Source of the DNA: VFZP01 sp043755595
Lineage (GTDB): Bacteria; Acidobacteriota; Terriglobia; Bryobacterales; Bryobacteraceae
Assembly (NCBI GenBank): GCA_043755595.1
Contig: JAYUSQ010000192.1
Span: 1 to 44,512, forward strand
Reading direction: 5' to 3'
Length of the DNA stretch: 44,512 nucleotides
The stretch's first letter is position 1, and each line of letters starts with the position of its first letter. Positions 15,144 to 24,656 of this stretch are shown piece after piece. The position numbers and the translations under genes were made by a program. The notes under the pieces are model-generated. The model made no database searches. It was not told where the DNA came from and saw only the letters and a list, made by a program, of their open reading frames with translations.

Positions 15144-17932
15144 GCGAAGAGTTTTAGAAAGAAATCCCTTGTGTGAGCCCGGATCTGTTCCAATTCTTCG
15201 GCCAAAGGCTGGTCGTGCAGATGATCCGGCGTCCATCGGCCCGTCAATTCCTCAATCATCTGTAATTGTAGCTGGCTGGCGGGAAGCTTGCCTTCGGCTT
15301 GACCGGAGGCGAGGCGCAGGGCGTGGTCGACGGCGCGGTAGAGAGTGGCCGCGTCCAGCAGGAAGCGCGCGTCGGCGCGGTCGAGGTGGCCCATCTTGTG
15401 GATGACGTCGATTCGCTCTGGCGTGTTGAGAACCTTGAAATAGATCCCGGCGCTTTTCAGGCGCAGGTACATGAGCGCGAAGTCGATGTCGTAGTAGCCG
15501 CCGAAGCCGGCTTTCAGGGGGTTGTCGCGGCCTTGCTCCTGTTCGAGGCGCATGCGCATTTGGCGAAGTTGCGGCCGTGAACGCGCGGTCTGCCCGTAGC
15601 GTTCCCAGTCCAAGGTTTGCAGATTGTTGAGGAACCGCTCGCCGGATTCTTCGTCGCCTACGATCAGGCGCGCCTTCAGATATGTGATGCCCTCCCAGGT
15701 TTCGGCGCCACGTTCGAAGTAGTCGCGCACGGCCGCGTCGGTTTGTACGAGCGGACCCTCGCGCCCATTCGGGCGAAGGCGGGTGTCGGCGGCGAAGAGG
15801 GTGCCGTCGCCCGTATAAGCCGTTAGAATCTGAATGAGCTTTTCGGCGACGCGCGTCCAGAAGGCGTGTTCTTTCGCGTCGGACTCGGGCAGAACGAAGA
15901 CGAGGTCGGCATCCGAGGCCAGGTCAAACTCACGCAGGCCGAGCCGCCCAAGCGCGATCGTCATCATTTGACGAGCGGCGCGATAGGCGGGCGACAGGGG
16001 AGGTTGGGCGGCCAGGACTTGTTCGAGAGCCATATCGTAGGCGGCCGCGATGGTGCAGTCGGCAAGATCCGATGTCCAGTGCAGAGTCTCCCAGATGGGG
16101 CGGCGCAGGCAGATGCTGTCGGCCTGGATGCGGAGCATTTCGCGGTTGAAGAACCGGCGGAGGTCGGGCGGGCCAGAGAACGTCGCGGCGGCGTCGCGGT
16201 AGTCATGCATCCCACGGGGCTTTTCGCGGACATCCAGGAGTTGCGCCATTAGTTCCGGTTTGCGATTGAGCTGCTCGGCGAAGAACGGACTGTGTTCAAA
16301 GATGTCGATCGCGTAGCCGGCCAACACGGGATCGCGATTGAGCCGGTCGAGCCATTCGGAATTCTGGAGGATGCGTTCAAGAAAATGCTCGAACGCACGA
16401 GCGCCGTAGCGCAGTTGGCTCCTCGCAAGCGTCGCGGCGAATCCGGGAGCTTTCTGGGCTAGTTGGCGGGCAAGATTCGCGGAGATGCCATCGGGTGAGG
16501 CTGGCTCCCAGGCTTGCGCGGGCACGGCCGGTGCGGGTTCGGTGCGCGCGGCGACTGTGGGAAGTTGTGCGCGCACAACGCGGTCATAAATTTCTCGGAC
16601 GTTTGAGAAGTGACGTTGCAACTCCGCCATCAGATTCTCCGCTGAGACGCCGGTTCCTAATACGGCAGGAGGCATGCGCCGCGCCAGCGATTCGAGTTCG
16701 AGAGCGTCGTCCGGCAGGGTATGCGTTTGCCGGTCGTCCTGGACCTGCAGGCGATGTTCGAGGTTCCTTAGGAAGGTATACGCAGGGGCGAGGCGGCCGT
16801 ATTCGATTTCGGAAACGAGGTTCTTATCGCGCAACCGGCCCAGCGCAAGAATCGTGCCGCCGTGACGCACCCAGCCTTCCCGGCCGCCATGCAGACGCTG
16901 GAGGCATTGCACGAGAAATTCGATATCGCGGATGCCGCCCGGCGCGAGTTTCACGTCGATCCCGGTGCGGACGTTGGCCTTGTGGCCGAGTTTTTCGTGG
17001 ATGCGAGTGCGCGCCATCCAGACGGCTTCGACTTTCGAGAAGTCCGTGGTGGACGAATAGATCAGCGGCTCGACGAATTCCAGCAGATCGCGCCCTGGCC
17101 CGGTGTCGCCTGCGGCTACGCGCGCTTTGATCAACATCTGCAACTCCCAGTCGCGCGAGCGCTTCCGGTAGTAATTTTTGGCTCCTTCGAGCGACAGGCA
17201 GACTTCGCCTTGCGCGCCGTCGGGCCGAAGGCGGAGATCGACGCGGTATGCGCAGCCATGCGGGGTGAATTCCGACAGGGCCGCGGTGAGTTGGAGGCAG
17301 GCCTTCTTGAAGAATTCGAGGTTGCTGACGACGGAGGGGCCGGTGGTTTCGCCCGCGCCTCCGTAGACGAAGAGTAAGTCGATGTCGGAACTGTAGTTGA
17401 GTTCGCTGCCGCCGAGTTTACCTACCGATAGGATCGACAAGCCGCACTCGAGCCCGGTGTCGGCGTGGGTAGGAACCCCGTTGCGCGCGGCCAGGATGGC
17501 GTACACGCGGCGCCAAGCGCATTCGAGCACCGCGCCGGCCAGATGGGAGAGTTCTTCAGTGACCTCAGAAAGAGGCGCGTAGCCGTGGAGATCCCGCAAC
17601 AGGATGCGCAGAATTTGTTCGCGGCGGAAAGCGGCGAACTCCGCCACCGGCAATTCCGCCTGGGAGTAGCGCGCCAACCGCGCCGTCAGCCGCGCGGCGA
17701 ATTCTTCGCTGGTGGTCTGACGATGGAGGTTGCCCGAATGCGCCAGCGGCTCCAGCCATTCCGGCGTCTTGAGTAGCTCTTCGGAAAGAAAGCGGCTTTG
17801 CGAGAACACAGTCGTTAGCAGTTGAATCGCCGCAGGAGATCGCACCAGGCGTTGGAATGGGAACGGTTGTTGTTCCAGGAGCCGCCGCAGGTAGTGTGCG
17901 GCGGCGTCCGGATCAGCGGCCGCGCGCAGCAA
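15140..17932 (-). CDS. glnE: Glutamine synthetase adenylyltransferase/deadenylylase GlnE
   Basis: Bifunctional enzyme that adds AMP to, or removes it from, glutamine synthetase in response to PII and glutamine. It has two nucleotidyltransferase domains in tandem: SVGKLGGSELNYSSDIDLL (Asp183, Asp185) with LRLRPDG and GGIRDIEFLVQ, and a second motif, LGRLGLREFDLASDADLVF, at about 661-679 with RLRPNGREG. At 930 residues it is near family length. The first standard start in frame is TTG at 17932, but the same frame reads protein-like sequence upstream (RALANLSVLAGGPLPEKIQE at about 17939-18000) without ATG, GTG or TTG. The true start may be non-canonical or the native start lost. Confidence 0.93.
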   Translation of the reverse strand: MLRAAADPDAAAHYLRRLLEQQPFPFQRLVRSPAAIQLLTTVFSQSRFLSEELLKTPEWLEPLAHSGNLHRQTTSEEFAARLTARLARYSQAELPVAEFAAFRREQILRILLRDLHGYAPLSEVTEELSHLAGAVLECAWRRVYAILAARNGVPTHADTGLECGLSILSVGKLGGSELNYSSDIDLLFVYGGAGETTGPSVVSNLEFFKKACLQLTAALSEFTPHGCAYRVDLRLRPDGAQGEVCLSLEGAKNYYRKRSRDWELQMLIKARVAAGDTGPGRDLLEFVEPLIYSSTTDFSKVEAVWMARTRIHEKLGHKANVRTGIDVKLAPGGIRDIEFLVQCLQRLHGGREGWVRHGGTILALGRLRDKNLVSEIEYGRLAPAYTFLRNLEHRLQVQDDRQTHTLPDDALELESLARRMPPAVLGTGVSAENLMAELQRHFSNVREIYDRVVRAQLPTVAARTEPAPAVPAQAWEPASPDGISANLARQLAQKAPGFAATLARSQLRYGARAFEHFLERILQNSEWLDRLNRDPVLAGYAIDIFEHSPFFAEQLNRKPELMAQLLDVREKPRGMHDYRDAAATFSGPPDLRRFFNREMLRIQADSICLRRPIWETLHWTSDLADCTIAAAYDMALEQVLAAQPPLSPAYRAARQMMTIALGRLGLREFDLASDADLVFVLPESDAKEHAFWTRVAEKLIQILTAYTGDGTLFAADTRLRPNGREGPLVQTDAAVRDYFERGAETWEGITYLKARLIVGDEESGERFLNNLQTLDWERYGQTARSRPQLRQMRMRLEQEQGRDNPLKAGFGGYYDIDFALMYLRLKSAGIYFKVLNTPERIDVIHKMGHLDRADARFLLDAATLYRAVDHALRLASGQAEGKLPASQLQLQMIEELTGRWTPDHLHDQPLAEELEQIRAHTRDFFLKLFA

Positions 17933-18195
17933 TGCTCCTAGACGCTCCTGGATTTTTTCGGGCAGTGGGCCACCGGCGAGGACGCTGAGATTGGCGAGGG
18001 CACGGCCGCGATCGCGGAACGGAAGATCGCGCGTAACCGAGGCAAGGTTGTAGATTTCTGAAAGCTCCTGCGTGTAACCGGAGCAAGACTGAGGTGTCGA
18101 GCTAGGTAAAATTTGGGCCCAGCTAGTATGTTAGCCTGAGCCCGCTCCGGGCGAAATACGACGAGTATAATCAGGGGAGCAAATGTACGGAGCAA

Positions 18196-20139
18196 ATGAC
18201 GCTCGCTAATTCTGGACGGCCAATTCTTCGCCGTCTGGAATTGCTTCTCCGGTTGTGCCTGTTTCTCTATGCGGCCTTGGTGTGGTGCCCGATTCGTTTT
18301 TGCAGCATGGGTTTCTCTTGGGACAATACCTGGGTTTTCGCCGCAAATTTTGCGGCGGCGAACGGGTTGGTCAACGGACGCGACGTGTTTTGGACGACTG
18401 GACCGCTCGGCTACCTCGTGTTTCCGCAGGCCATCGGGGACAACCTCCGTCACGGCCTTCAGTTCCAACTTGCTCTTTGGGCCGCTCTGATTGCCGCGCT
18501 CTTCGACGTGTTTCTGCTGGCACGTTTCGCGTTGGGCGGCACGGTTATATTTGCGATTTGTCTTGGGCTGTCTTCGCCGCTGTACTGGTTTAATTCAGTG
18601 GGCCTGGAGAATCTGCTGCTGGCGAGCGCATTGCTTTTGATCACGGTTTACCGGTGGCGGGGCGGCCGTGTCCGATATTTGGCCGCGCTGGCGATGATCG
18701 GCGTCATCCCTTTGATCAAGCTATCGGGAGGCTTCATAGCGGTGGCGGCGCTGGCGGGATTTGCGGTTGACCGGGCGCTCGCCATCGGACGGAAGGCTAC
18801 GGGCGATATCCTCTTGTCGATTGCCGTGCCTGGAGCCGTAGCCGCCGCGATCGTAGCGGTGATGGCGCCGTCCATGGATGTTTACGCGTACGTAAAAGTC
18901 AGTCTTGATTTAGTGAAGGGGTACGGCGGGGCGATGTCATATATCGGCCCCTCGTTTGAACTGATCGCTTGCCTGGGCGTAGCGGCCTTGGGCGCGGCAG
19001 TACTGGCTTGGGAGTGGTGGATGGATTCCGCCGCCGCACGGTTTCATCTGCTTATACTCGGGGCTCCTGTGCTCATCTCGATCAAGCACGGTTTTGTCCG
19101 GCAGGATAACCATATCGTGAATTTTTTCTGCATGGCCGCGCTCGCCTTCGGTTTAATCTGTCTCAAACCCGTGCCCTCCCGTGGTCAGGATCTGCTCGGC
19201 GCAACGGTTGTCGTAGCGCTTGGAGTTTTGTGGCATTTTACGGTTATTCCCGCTAGCGGGGGGGCCTTCGGTTTTAAGGCGATGGCGACCGGTCTCCAGT
19301 CGTTTGCGTATTCCGCTTTGGCGGCGGGCGGGGTCGATGCGTTGCACCGGCGATTGGCGGCGGAGGCGCGGACTTATACCGGCCAAGCGGGAATCGAGGC
19401 GGAGTTGAAAGCCATAATTGGCGACGCCGAGGTAGCATCCCTGTCTATTGCTTATAACTGGGTTCCCTGGGACGGCCTCCGATTGAAGTTATATCCGGTG
19501 GTACAGCGCTATGCGGCGTATACGCCCTATTTGGATGACTTGAATGCCAAGTGGGTTAGTTCGAAAGGCCCGCGCTTCCTGATCTTCGATGGACTTACTA
19601 TCGATTCGCGCAGTATCCTGGCCGAAACGCCGGCCACTTGGCTCGAAGTGTATCGGTGGTACGATTCGCGGCTGGTAGGGAAGCGCAACCTTCTGTTGGA
19701 GCGGAGGCTGGGCCCGCGCTTCACCGCGTTGGAATCGCTCGGCGGGCGGCGGCAGGCGCCGATGGCAGGGATGTTGGCGGTGCCTGCGATGACGGAGCCG
19801 GTTTTTCTGGCGATGCACTGTTCCTTCAGCACCGTGGGCGCGCTTGGAAGCCTGGCGCTTCGAGTCCCGGAGGTACGCATGGCGGTCCACCAGGGGCAGG
19901 CTTCCATCCGTTCCCGAATCGTGCCCCAGTCGTTGACAAATCCCATGATCGCCAACGCCGCTCCCGCGACTCTGGCCGAACTGGCCGCGCTGTTTGCGCC
20001 AGGCGGCGGTTCCGGTTCGATCGCCCGGCCGGTGGAGAATTTGTCATTTGACGGGCCCGGTTTAGCTTACTACCAGCCAGCCTGCGGAATCGAATTTTTC
20101 CGCGCCGTGGGGAAACCGGTAAATGCCACATCTCATTGA
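18196..20139 (+). CDS. Polytopic membrane protein, possible GT-C-type transferase
   Basis: 647 residues. The first 370 or so carry around ten hydrophobic segments (for example RLCLFLYAALVWC, LALWAALIAALFDVFLLA, VIFAICLGL, NLLLASALLLITVY, ILLSIAVPGAVAAAIVAV). The loop MGFSWDNTWVFAANFAAANG followed by WTTGPLGYLVFP resembles first-loop motifs of GT-C glycosyltransferases, where an Asp in loop 1 is catalytic. The C-terminal 270 residues are soluble. The start has GGAG 3 nt upstream. It heads a glycan locus, which suggests transfer of a sugar from a polyprenyl carrier. The function is inferred from topology and context only. Confidence 0.72.
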   Translation: MTLANSGRPILRRLELLLRLCLFLYAALVWCPIRFCSMGFSWDNTWVFAANFAAANGLVNGRDVFWTTGPLGYLVFPQAIGDNLRHGLQFQLALWAALIAALFDVFLLARFALGGTVIFAICLGLSSPLYWFNSVGLENLLLASALLLITVYRWRGGRVRYLAALAMIGVIPLIKLSGGFIAVAALAGFAVDRALAIGRKATGDILLSIAVPGAVAAAIVAVMAPSMDVYAYVKVSLDLVKGYGGAMSYIGPSFELIACLGVAALGAAVLAWEWWMDSAAARFHLLILGAPVLISIKHGFVRQDNHIVNFFCMAALAFGLICLKPVPSRGQDLLGATVVVALGVLWHFTVIPASGGAFGFKAMATGLQSFAYSALAAGGVDALHRRLAAEARTYTGQAGIEAELKAIIGDAEVASLSIAYNWVPWDGLRLKLYPVVQRYAAYTPYLDDLNAKWVSSKGPRFLIFDGLTIDSRSILAETPATWLEVYRWYDSRLVGKRNLLLERRLGPRFTALESLGGRRQAPMAGMLAVPAMTEPVFLAMHCSFSTVGALGSLALRVPEVRMAVHQGQASIRSRIVPQSLTNPMIANAAPATLAELAALFAPGGGSGSIARPVENLSFDGPGLAYYQPACGIEFFRAVGKPVNATSH

Positions 20140-20170
20140 CGCTGCCCGGGCTGAGAAGGGGAACAAATAA

Positions 20171-21244
20171 ATGAATAAAAAACGCGTCTTAGTGACAGGA
20201 TCCTGCGGATTGATTGGGTCGGAAGTATGTCAGCATTTTCATCAGGCGGGTTATGCGGTGACCGGCGTCGATAACAATCAACGCGCCGTGTTCTTTGGAC
20301 CGGAAGGCGATACGTCGTGGTCTCTGGACCGGCTGCGCCAAAGCATTCCCGGCTATGAGCATTGCGCCATCGACATTCGGGACCGGGCGGGCGTGCTGGC
20401 TTTGGTGGAGCGCGAAAGGCCTGCGGTGATTGTCCATACCGCAGCGCAGCCGTCTCACGACCGGGCCGCGCAGATCGCTTTTGACGACTTCGATACGAAT
20501 GCCGGCGGGACGATTAACTTTCTAGAGGCGGCGCGGCGATGGGCTCCGGAATCGCCCTTTATTCATATGTCGACGAATAAGGTTTATGGCGATCGCCCGA
20601 ATCGGCTGGCGCTGGTGGAGAACGAAACGCGGTGGGACTTTGCCGATGCCGAGTACGCTCTGGGGATTGCGGAAGACTTCCCGGTAGACCAGTCGCTGCA
20701 TTCGTTGTTCGGGGCGTCGAAGCTGGCTTCTGATTTGATGGTGCAAGAGTACGGGCGTTACTTCGGCATGCCGACCTGCGCGCTGCGCGGCGGCTGTCTG
20801 ACCGGCCCCAATCACTCGGGCGTCGAGTTGCATGGGTTCTTGAGTTATCTCATCCGCTGTAACCTGATCGGCAAGGAATACAAGGTCTTCGGATACAAAG
20901 GCAAGCAGGTTCGCGACAACATTCACTCCGAGGATGTTGCGCGGTTCATGTTGGCTTTCGCCAATAAGCCTCGATGCGGCGAAGTCTATAACCTGGGCGG
21001 CGGATTGGGTAACTCTTGTTCGATTCTGGAAGCCTTTGCGATGGCTGAGGAAGCGTCGGGGCGGCCGCAGGTGTGGAGTTATGTCGACCAGAATCGCATT
21101 GGCGACCATATCTGTTATTACAGCGACTTGACCAAGATGAAGGCGCACTATCCGGAATGGTCGATCACGAAAACTCTGAAGCGGACCTTTGCCGAGATTA
21201 CCGATTCCTGGGCCAGCCGCCTGGAGGTTTGCGCAGCGGCATGA
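20171..21244 (+). CDS. NAD-dependent epimerase, CDP-paratose 2-epimerase-like
   Basis: 357-residue extended short-chain dehydrogenase. The NAD-binding TGSCGLIGS glycine motif lies at about 9-17, with HTAAQPSHD, the STNKVYGD active-site Ser region and the SLFGASKLASDLMVQEYG helix. The Lys of the YxxxK pair is present but the Tyr is Phe (LFGASK), a substitution I recall from CDP-tyvelose/paratose epimerase relatives. GGCLTGPNHSGVELHGFL and QVRDNIHSEDVA also fit that subfamily. It likely produces a nucleotide or lipid-linked sugar for the locus. The next gene overlaps by 4 bp. Confidence 0.82.
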   Translation: MNKKRVLVTGSCGLIGSEVCQHFHQAGYAVTGVDNNQRAVFFGPEGDTSWSLDRLRQSIPGYEHCAIDIRDRAGVLALVERERPAVIVHTAAQPSHDRAAQIAFDDFDTNAGGTINFLEAARRWAPESPFIHMSTNKVYGDRPNRLALVENETRWDFADAEYALGIAEDFPVDQSLHSLFGASKLASDLMVQEYGRYFGMPTCALRGGCLTGPNHSGVELHGFLSYLIRCNLIGKEYKVFGYKGKQVRDNIHSEDVARFMLAFANKPRCGEVYNLGGGLGNSCSILEAFAMAEEASGRPQVWSYVDQNRIGDHICYYSDLTKMKAHYPEWSITKTLKRTFAEITDSWASRLEVCAAA

Positions 21245-22302
21245 AGGTGTTGATTTCAGGCGTGTGCGGCTTCGCCGGGAGTCATCTGGCGCGCTATCTG
21301 ATTGAGGCTCACGAGGGCATTGCCATCGTGGGAATCGACAATCTGGCGCGGCCGGGTAGCGAGACCAACCGCGTGGCGCTGCGGCGTCTGGGCGTGCAGC
21401 TTTATCATGGCGATATCCGCATGGCGAGCGATTTGGAAGCGCTCCCTGCGACGGATTGGGTGATTGACGCCGCCGCTCAACCGAGTGTTTTGGCGGGCCG
21501 CGACGGGAAGACGAGTCCACGGCAGTTACTTGAACACAATTTATTGGGCACGATCAACTTACTTGAGTATTGCCGGGTTGCGCGCGCCGGTTTTATTCTG
21601 TTGAGCACCAGCCGGGTCTATTCGATTCCGGCCTTGGCGGCGTTGCCGTTGACGGCTAGCGGAGCGGCCTATCGGTTGGACAGCGCGCGGCCTCTGCCGG
21701 TTGGAGTCAGTCAGGCAGGAGTGACCGAGGAGTTTTCGAATGGGGCTCCGATCTCACTGTATGGCGCGACGAAGCTGGCGTCCGAACGCTTGGCGCAGGA
21801 GTACGCCGCAGGTTTTCAGGTGCCAGTCTGGATTAATAGATGTGGAGTGCTGGCAGGCGCTGGGCAATTCGGGACCGCTGAGCAGGGAATTTTTTCGTAT
21901 TGGTTGCACGCGCACGCATCGAAGAGGCCGCTGAAGTATCTTGGTTTTGGCGGGCTGGGCTTGCAGGTTCGCGACGCTTTGCATCCGCGCGATCTGGCGC
22001 GTTTGGTGGATTGGCAACTGCGCGGTAACGGCGCGGGGACGACCTTGAATATCGCGGGTGGCGAAGCGAACGCCATGTCGCTTGCGGAGTTGACCGCGTG
22101 GTGCGACCGGCGCTTTGGGCCCCATGCGCCGGTGGCCGATGGCTCTGAGCGCCCGTACGATATTCCTTGGTTGTTGCTTGACTCCGCCCAGGCTCGCGCC
22201 GCGACAGGGTGGCAGGCTGAAATCGCGCTCGAAGCGATTCTCGAAGAAATCGCCGTTCATGTGGAGGCGCACCCCGACTGGCTGAGTTGGTGTGGAGGAT
22301 GA
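21241..22302 (+). CDS. NAD-dependent epimerase/dehydratase family protein
   Basis: 353 residues from the ATG at 21241, an ATGA overlap with the preceding epimerase. A second extended SDR with SGVCGFAGSHL at the N-terminus, DAAAQPSV, LLSTSRVYS and the full YGATK catalytic pair followed by LASERLAQEYAAGF. RDALHPRDLARLV and NIAGGEANAMSL are substrate-domain features. It is paralogous in outline to its neighbour but much diverged. Two consecutive epimerases suggest two steps on one sugar, or a heteromeric enzyme in which only one subunit carries the catalytic Tyr. The substrate is unknown. Confidence 0.82.
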   Translation: MKVLISGVCGFAGSHLARYLIEAHEGIAIVGIDNLARPGSETNRVALRRLGVQLYHGDIRMASDLEALPATDWVIDAAAQPSVLAGRDGKTSPRQLLEHNLLGTINLLEYCRVARAGFILLSTSRVYSIPALAALPLTASGAAYRLDSARPLPVGVSQAGVTEEFSNGAPISLYGATKLASERLAQEYAAGFQVPVWINRCGVLAGAGQFGTAEQGIFSYWLHAHASKRPLKYLGFGGLGLQVRDALHPRDLARLVDWQLRGNGAGTTLNIAGGEANAMSLAELTAWCDRRFGPHAPVADGSERPYDIPWLLLDSAQARAATGWQAEIALEAILEEIAVHVEAHPDWLSWCGG

Positions 22303-23069
22303 ATAAGCCGGTTTCTCCTGCGCCGCCGCTTACGCTTTTGTCGGTGGTCATTCCCGCGCGCGACGAAGAAGGCTGTATCGCTTCGACCGTTGAGCATCTG
22401 CATCTGGAATTGCGCCTGCATGGCGTCCCCCACGAGATCATCGTCGTTGACGATGGCAGTATGGACCGGACGGCGGACATCGTCACTGCACTCGGCGAAC
22501 ATATGCCGGAGGCACGATTAGTGAAGAACGGGCCGGCCCATGGATTTGGGCGCGCGATCGCCTGCGGTTTGCAACATATGAAGGGTGACGCGGTTGTGGT
22601 CATGATGGCCGATGAGTCCGACGATTGCCGCGATGTGGTGCGGTATTGGAAAGTGTTGAACGAGGGTTGGGACGTGGTGTTTGGGTCCCGTTTCATGAAG
22701 GGCGGGGGAGTGATCGACTACCCCTGGCCGAAGCTTTTCCTGAATCGGCTGGCCAATCTGTTTATCCGGATAATGTTCCGGACGTCGCTCAATGACACGA
22801 CCAATGCGTTCAAGGCTTACCGCCGGACTGTGATCGAAGGTTGCCAGCCGTTGCTTGCGGCGCATTTTAATCTAACGGTGGAGATGCCATTGAAGGCGAT
22901 TGTGCGAGGTTACTCCTGGACCGTGATCCCAATCACCTGGCGTAACCGGCGCACCGGCATCGCGAAGCTGAAAATTCAGGAGATGGGCAGCCGTTACCTA
23001 TTTATTTGTCTCTACCTGTGGCTGGAGCGATACTTGAGCCGCGGCGATTATAGAAAGCAGGCAGAATGA
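22299..23069 (+). CDS. Family 2 glycosyltransferase
   Basis: 256 residues from the ATG at 22299, again a 4-bp ATGA overlap with the gene before. A GT-A fold with LSVVIPARDEEGCIASTVEHL at the N-terminus, the EIIVVDDGSMDRT nucleotide-sugar motif, GFGRAIACGLQHMKGD, and VVVMMADESDD as the DxD-equivalent. It resembles dolichyl-phosphate mannose/undecaprenyl-phosphate glycosyltransferases, including the C-terminal RRTGIAKLKI pattern. A polyprenyl-phosphate acceptor would fit the GT-C-like membrane protein in the locus. There is no separate transmembrane tail beyond a hydrophobic end. Confidence 0.88.
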   Translation: MNKPVSPAPPLTLLSVVIPARDEEGCIASTVEHLHLELRLHGVPHEIIVVDDGSMDRTADIVTALGEHMPEARLVKNGPAHGFGRAIACGLQHMKGDAVVVMMADESDDCRDVVRYWKVLNEGWDVVFGSRFMKGGGVIDYPWPKLFLNRLANLFIRIMFRTSLNDTTNAFKAYRRTVIEGCQPLLAAHFNLTVEMPLKAIVRGYSWTVIPITWRNRRTGIAKLKIQEMGSRYLFICLYLWLERYLSRGDYRKQAE

Positions 23070-23740
23070 CCATTCCAGTTCCCCATACGCCGGCCGAACT
23101 GCAGAAGCTCTACGAGACTCGATTTTCCGGCATGAGTGAGTACCGCAACCAGGTATGGCGAGTGCTGATCGACGATTACTTCTCGCAATGGCTGGCGCCG
23201 ACAAGCGCGGTGTTGGATCTGGGGTGCGGTCACTGTGAATTCATCAATAATGTCCGCGTCGAAACCCGGTACGGCATGGACCTCAATCCCGACACCGTGA
23301 CGAAAGCGGCCCCGGGCGTCCGCATTCTCTCGCAGAGCTGCTCGGAGACCTGGGCCTTGCCGGATGACTCATTGGACGTTGTTTTCACGAGTAACTTCTT
23401 TGAGCACTTGCAGACGAAGCGGGATCTATCGCGGACTTTGATGGAAGCGCGGCGCTGTTTACGCCCAGGCGGCCGGTTAATCGCACTTGGTCCGAACATC
23501 CGGTATCTGGCCGGCGAGTATTGGGATTTTTTCGATCACTATCTGCCGCTTTCCGAGTTATCACTGGGTGAGGCGATGACCGAGAAGGGTTTCGCACTGG
23601 ACGAACAGATCGCGCGGTTCCTGCCTTATACGATGTCGCGCGGCGGACAGCGCCCGGTTTGGATGCTGCGGTTGTATTTGAAGGTGAAGCCGCTTTGGCC
23701 GCTGTTTGGCAAGCAGTTCCTGGTGGTCGGGCGGAAGTAA
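23066..23740 (+). CDS. SAM-dependent methyltransferase, class I
   Basis: 224 residues, ATGA overlap with the glycosyltransferase. Motif I is VLDLGCGHCEFIN (about 49-61), followed by YGMDLNPD, the acidic loop, and SNFFEHLQT with ARRCLRPGGRLIALGPN, the pattern of Methyltransf_11 enzymes. The C-terminal 60 residues are basic and hydrophobic (VWMLRLYLKVKPLWPLFG) and could contact membrane. It is the last gene of the glycan locus and probably methylates a sugar or lipid-linked intermediate. The substrate is not identifiable. Confidence 0.85.
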   Translation: MTIPVPHTPAELQKLYETRFSGMSEYRNQVWRVLIDDYFSQWLAPTSAVLDLGCGHCEFINNVRVETRYGMDLNPDTVTKAAPGVRILSQSCSETWALPDDSLDVVFTSNFFEHLQTKRDLSRTLMEARRCLRPGGRLIALGPNIRYLAGEYWDFFDHYLPLSELSLGEAMTEKGFALDEQIARFLPYTMSRGGQRPVWMLRLYLKVKPLWPLFGKQFLVVGRK

Positions 23741-23781
23741 ATCACTGGCCGGCCCCCCAGAGAATCGAGTAGGCTGATGAG

Positions 23782-24640
23782 ATGTCGCACGACTCAGCCG
23801 CCAGGCTCTGCGCTAACTGCGGAGCATCAATTCAGTCGGCCTTTTGCGCTGCATGCGGCGAGAAGCGCTTCGATCATCACGATCTATCGGTTGGTCATTT
23901 TTTCGAGCACGCCTTCGAGGCTTTCGTTCATTTCGATCACTCGATTCTACGGACTTTGCGGGCGCTGGTTTCTCCAGCCCGGGCGTTTGACGGCGGATTG
24001 GGCGGCCGGGCGCCGTAAGTCTTTCCATCCGCCCGTGCAACTGTTCCTGCTGATGAACGTGTTGTACTTTGTCGCTACGGCTCTAAATGGCTGGAATACG
24101 CTGGCGACCAACCTCGACACCCACATTTCGTGGACGGGCCATCAGGAGATTGCCAAGTCGATGGTAGACGGACAGCTGGCTGCACGTGGCGTCACGCTCA
24201 AGGAGTACCGGCCGGTGTTCGACGCGAAGTCGACGATACAGGCCAAGTCGCTCGTGATCCTGATGGTGCCGGTCTTTGCCGTGGCGGTTGCATTGCTGTC
24301 TTTGTGGAGCGGCCGGTACGTTGTCGAACACTTGGTCTTTTCGGTGCACGTTCATGCGTTCATTCTGCTCTATCTGTCGGTTTCGACTTCACTGACCACG
24401 GTCGTGCTGGGAGCGTTGCGCTACGGGGGCATCCGGCCAACGTCACAGGCTATCGACGAGGTTGTCTCGGGCGTGTGGCTCCTGATTCTCAGCCTCTATT
24501 TGGCGGTGGCCGTGCGGACCATGTACCGCAATGGCTGGCTGCTGTCGATCGCCAAGGCAGGGCTGCTTTGTTACGCCTGGTTGACGATGCTGCGCCTATA
24601 CCGGTTCGCTCTGTTCCTGGTGACGTTCTATAGTACGTAA
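23782..24640 (+). pseudogene. DUF3667-like zinc-ribbon membrane protein, frameshifted
   Basis: The first frame (ATG 23782) encodes a zinc ribbon, CANCGASIQSAFCAACGEKR, then HFFEHAFEAFVHFDHSILRTLRALVSP. The family normally continues with LT, a few residues, AGRRK, PP and a transmembrane run. Here that part, RLTADWAAGRRKSFHPPVQL, lies in a different frame and continues with four or five membrane segments to the stop at 24640. A one-base insertion in the CCAGCCCGGG stretch at 23971-23983 explains it. Both halves look unmutated otherwise, so a recent lesion or a sequencing error is likely. A role in the membrane is inferred only. Confidence 0.75.
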
Positions 24641-24656
24641 GAGAGAGGCTATTTCT

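Noticed and set aside
18160..18175. TATAAT upstream of the glycan locus as a promoter -10 box
   Set aside because: No -35 sequence at a suitable distance on the + strand (CGCTCC at 17 bp); kept out of the feature list.
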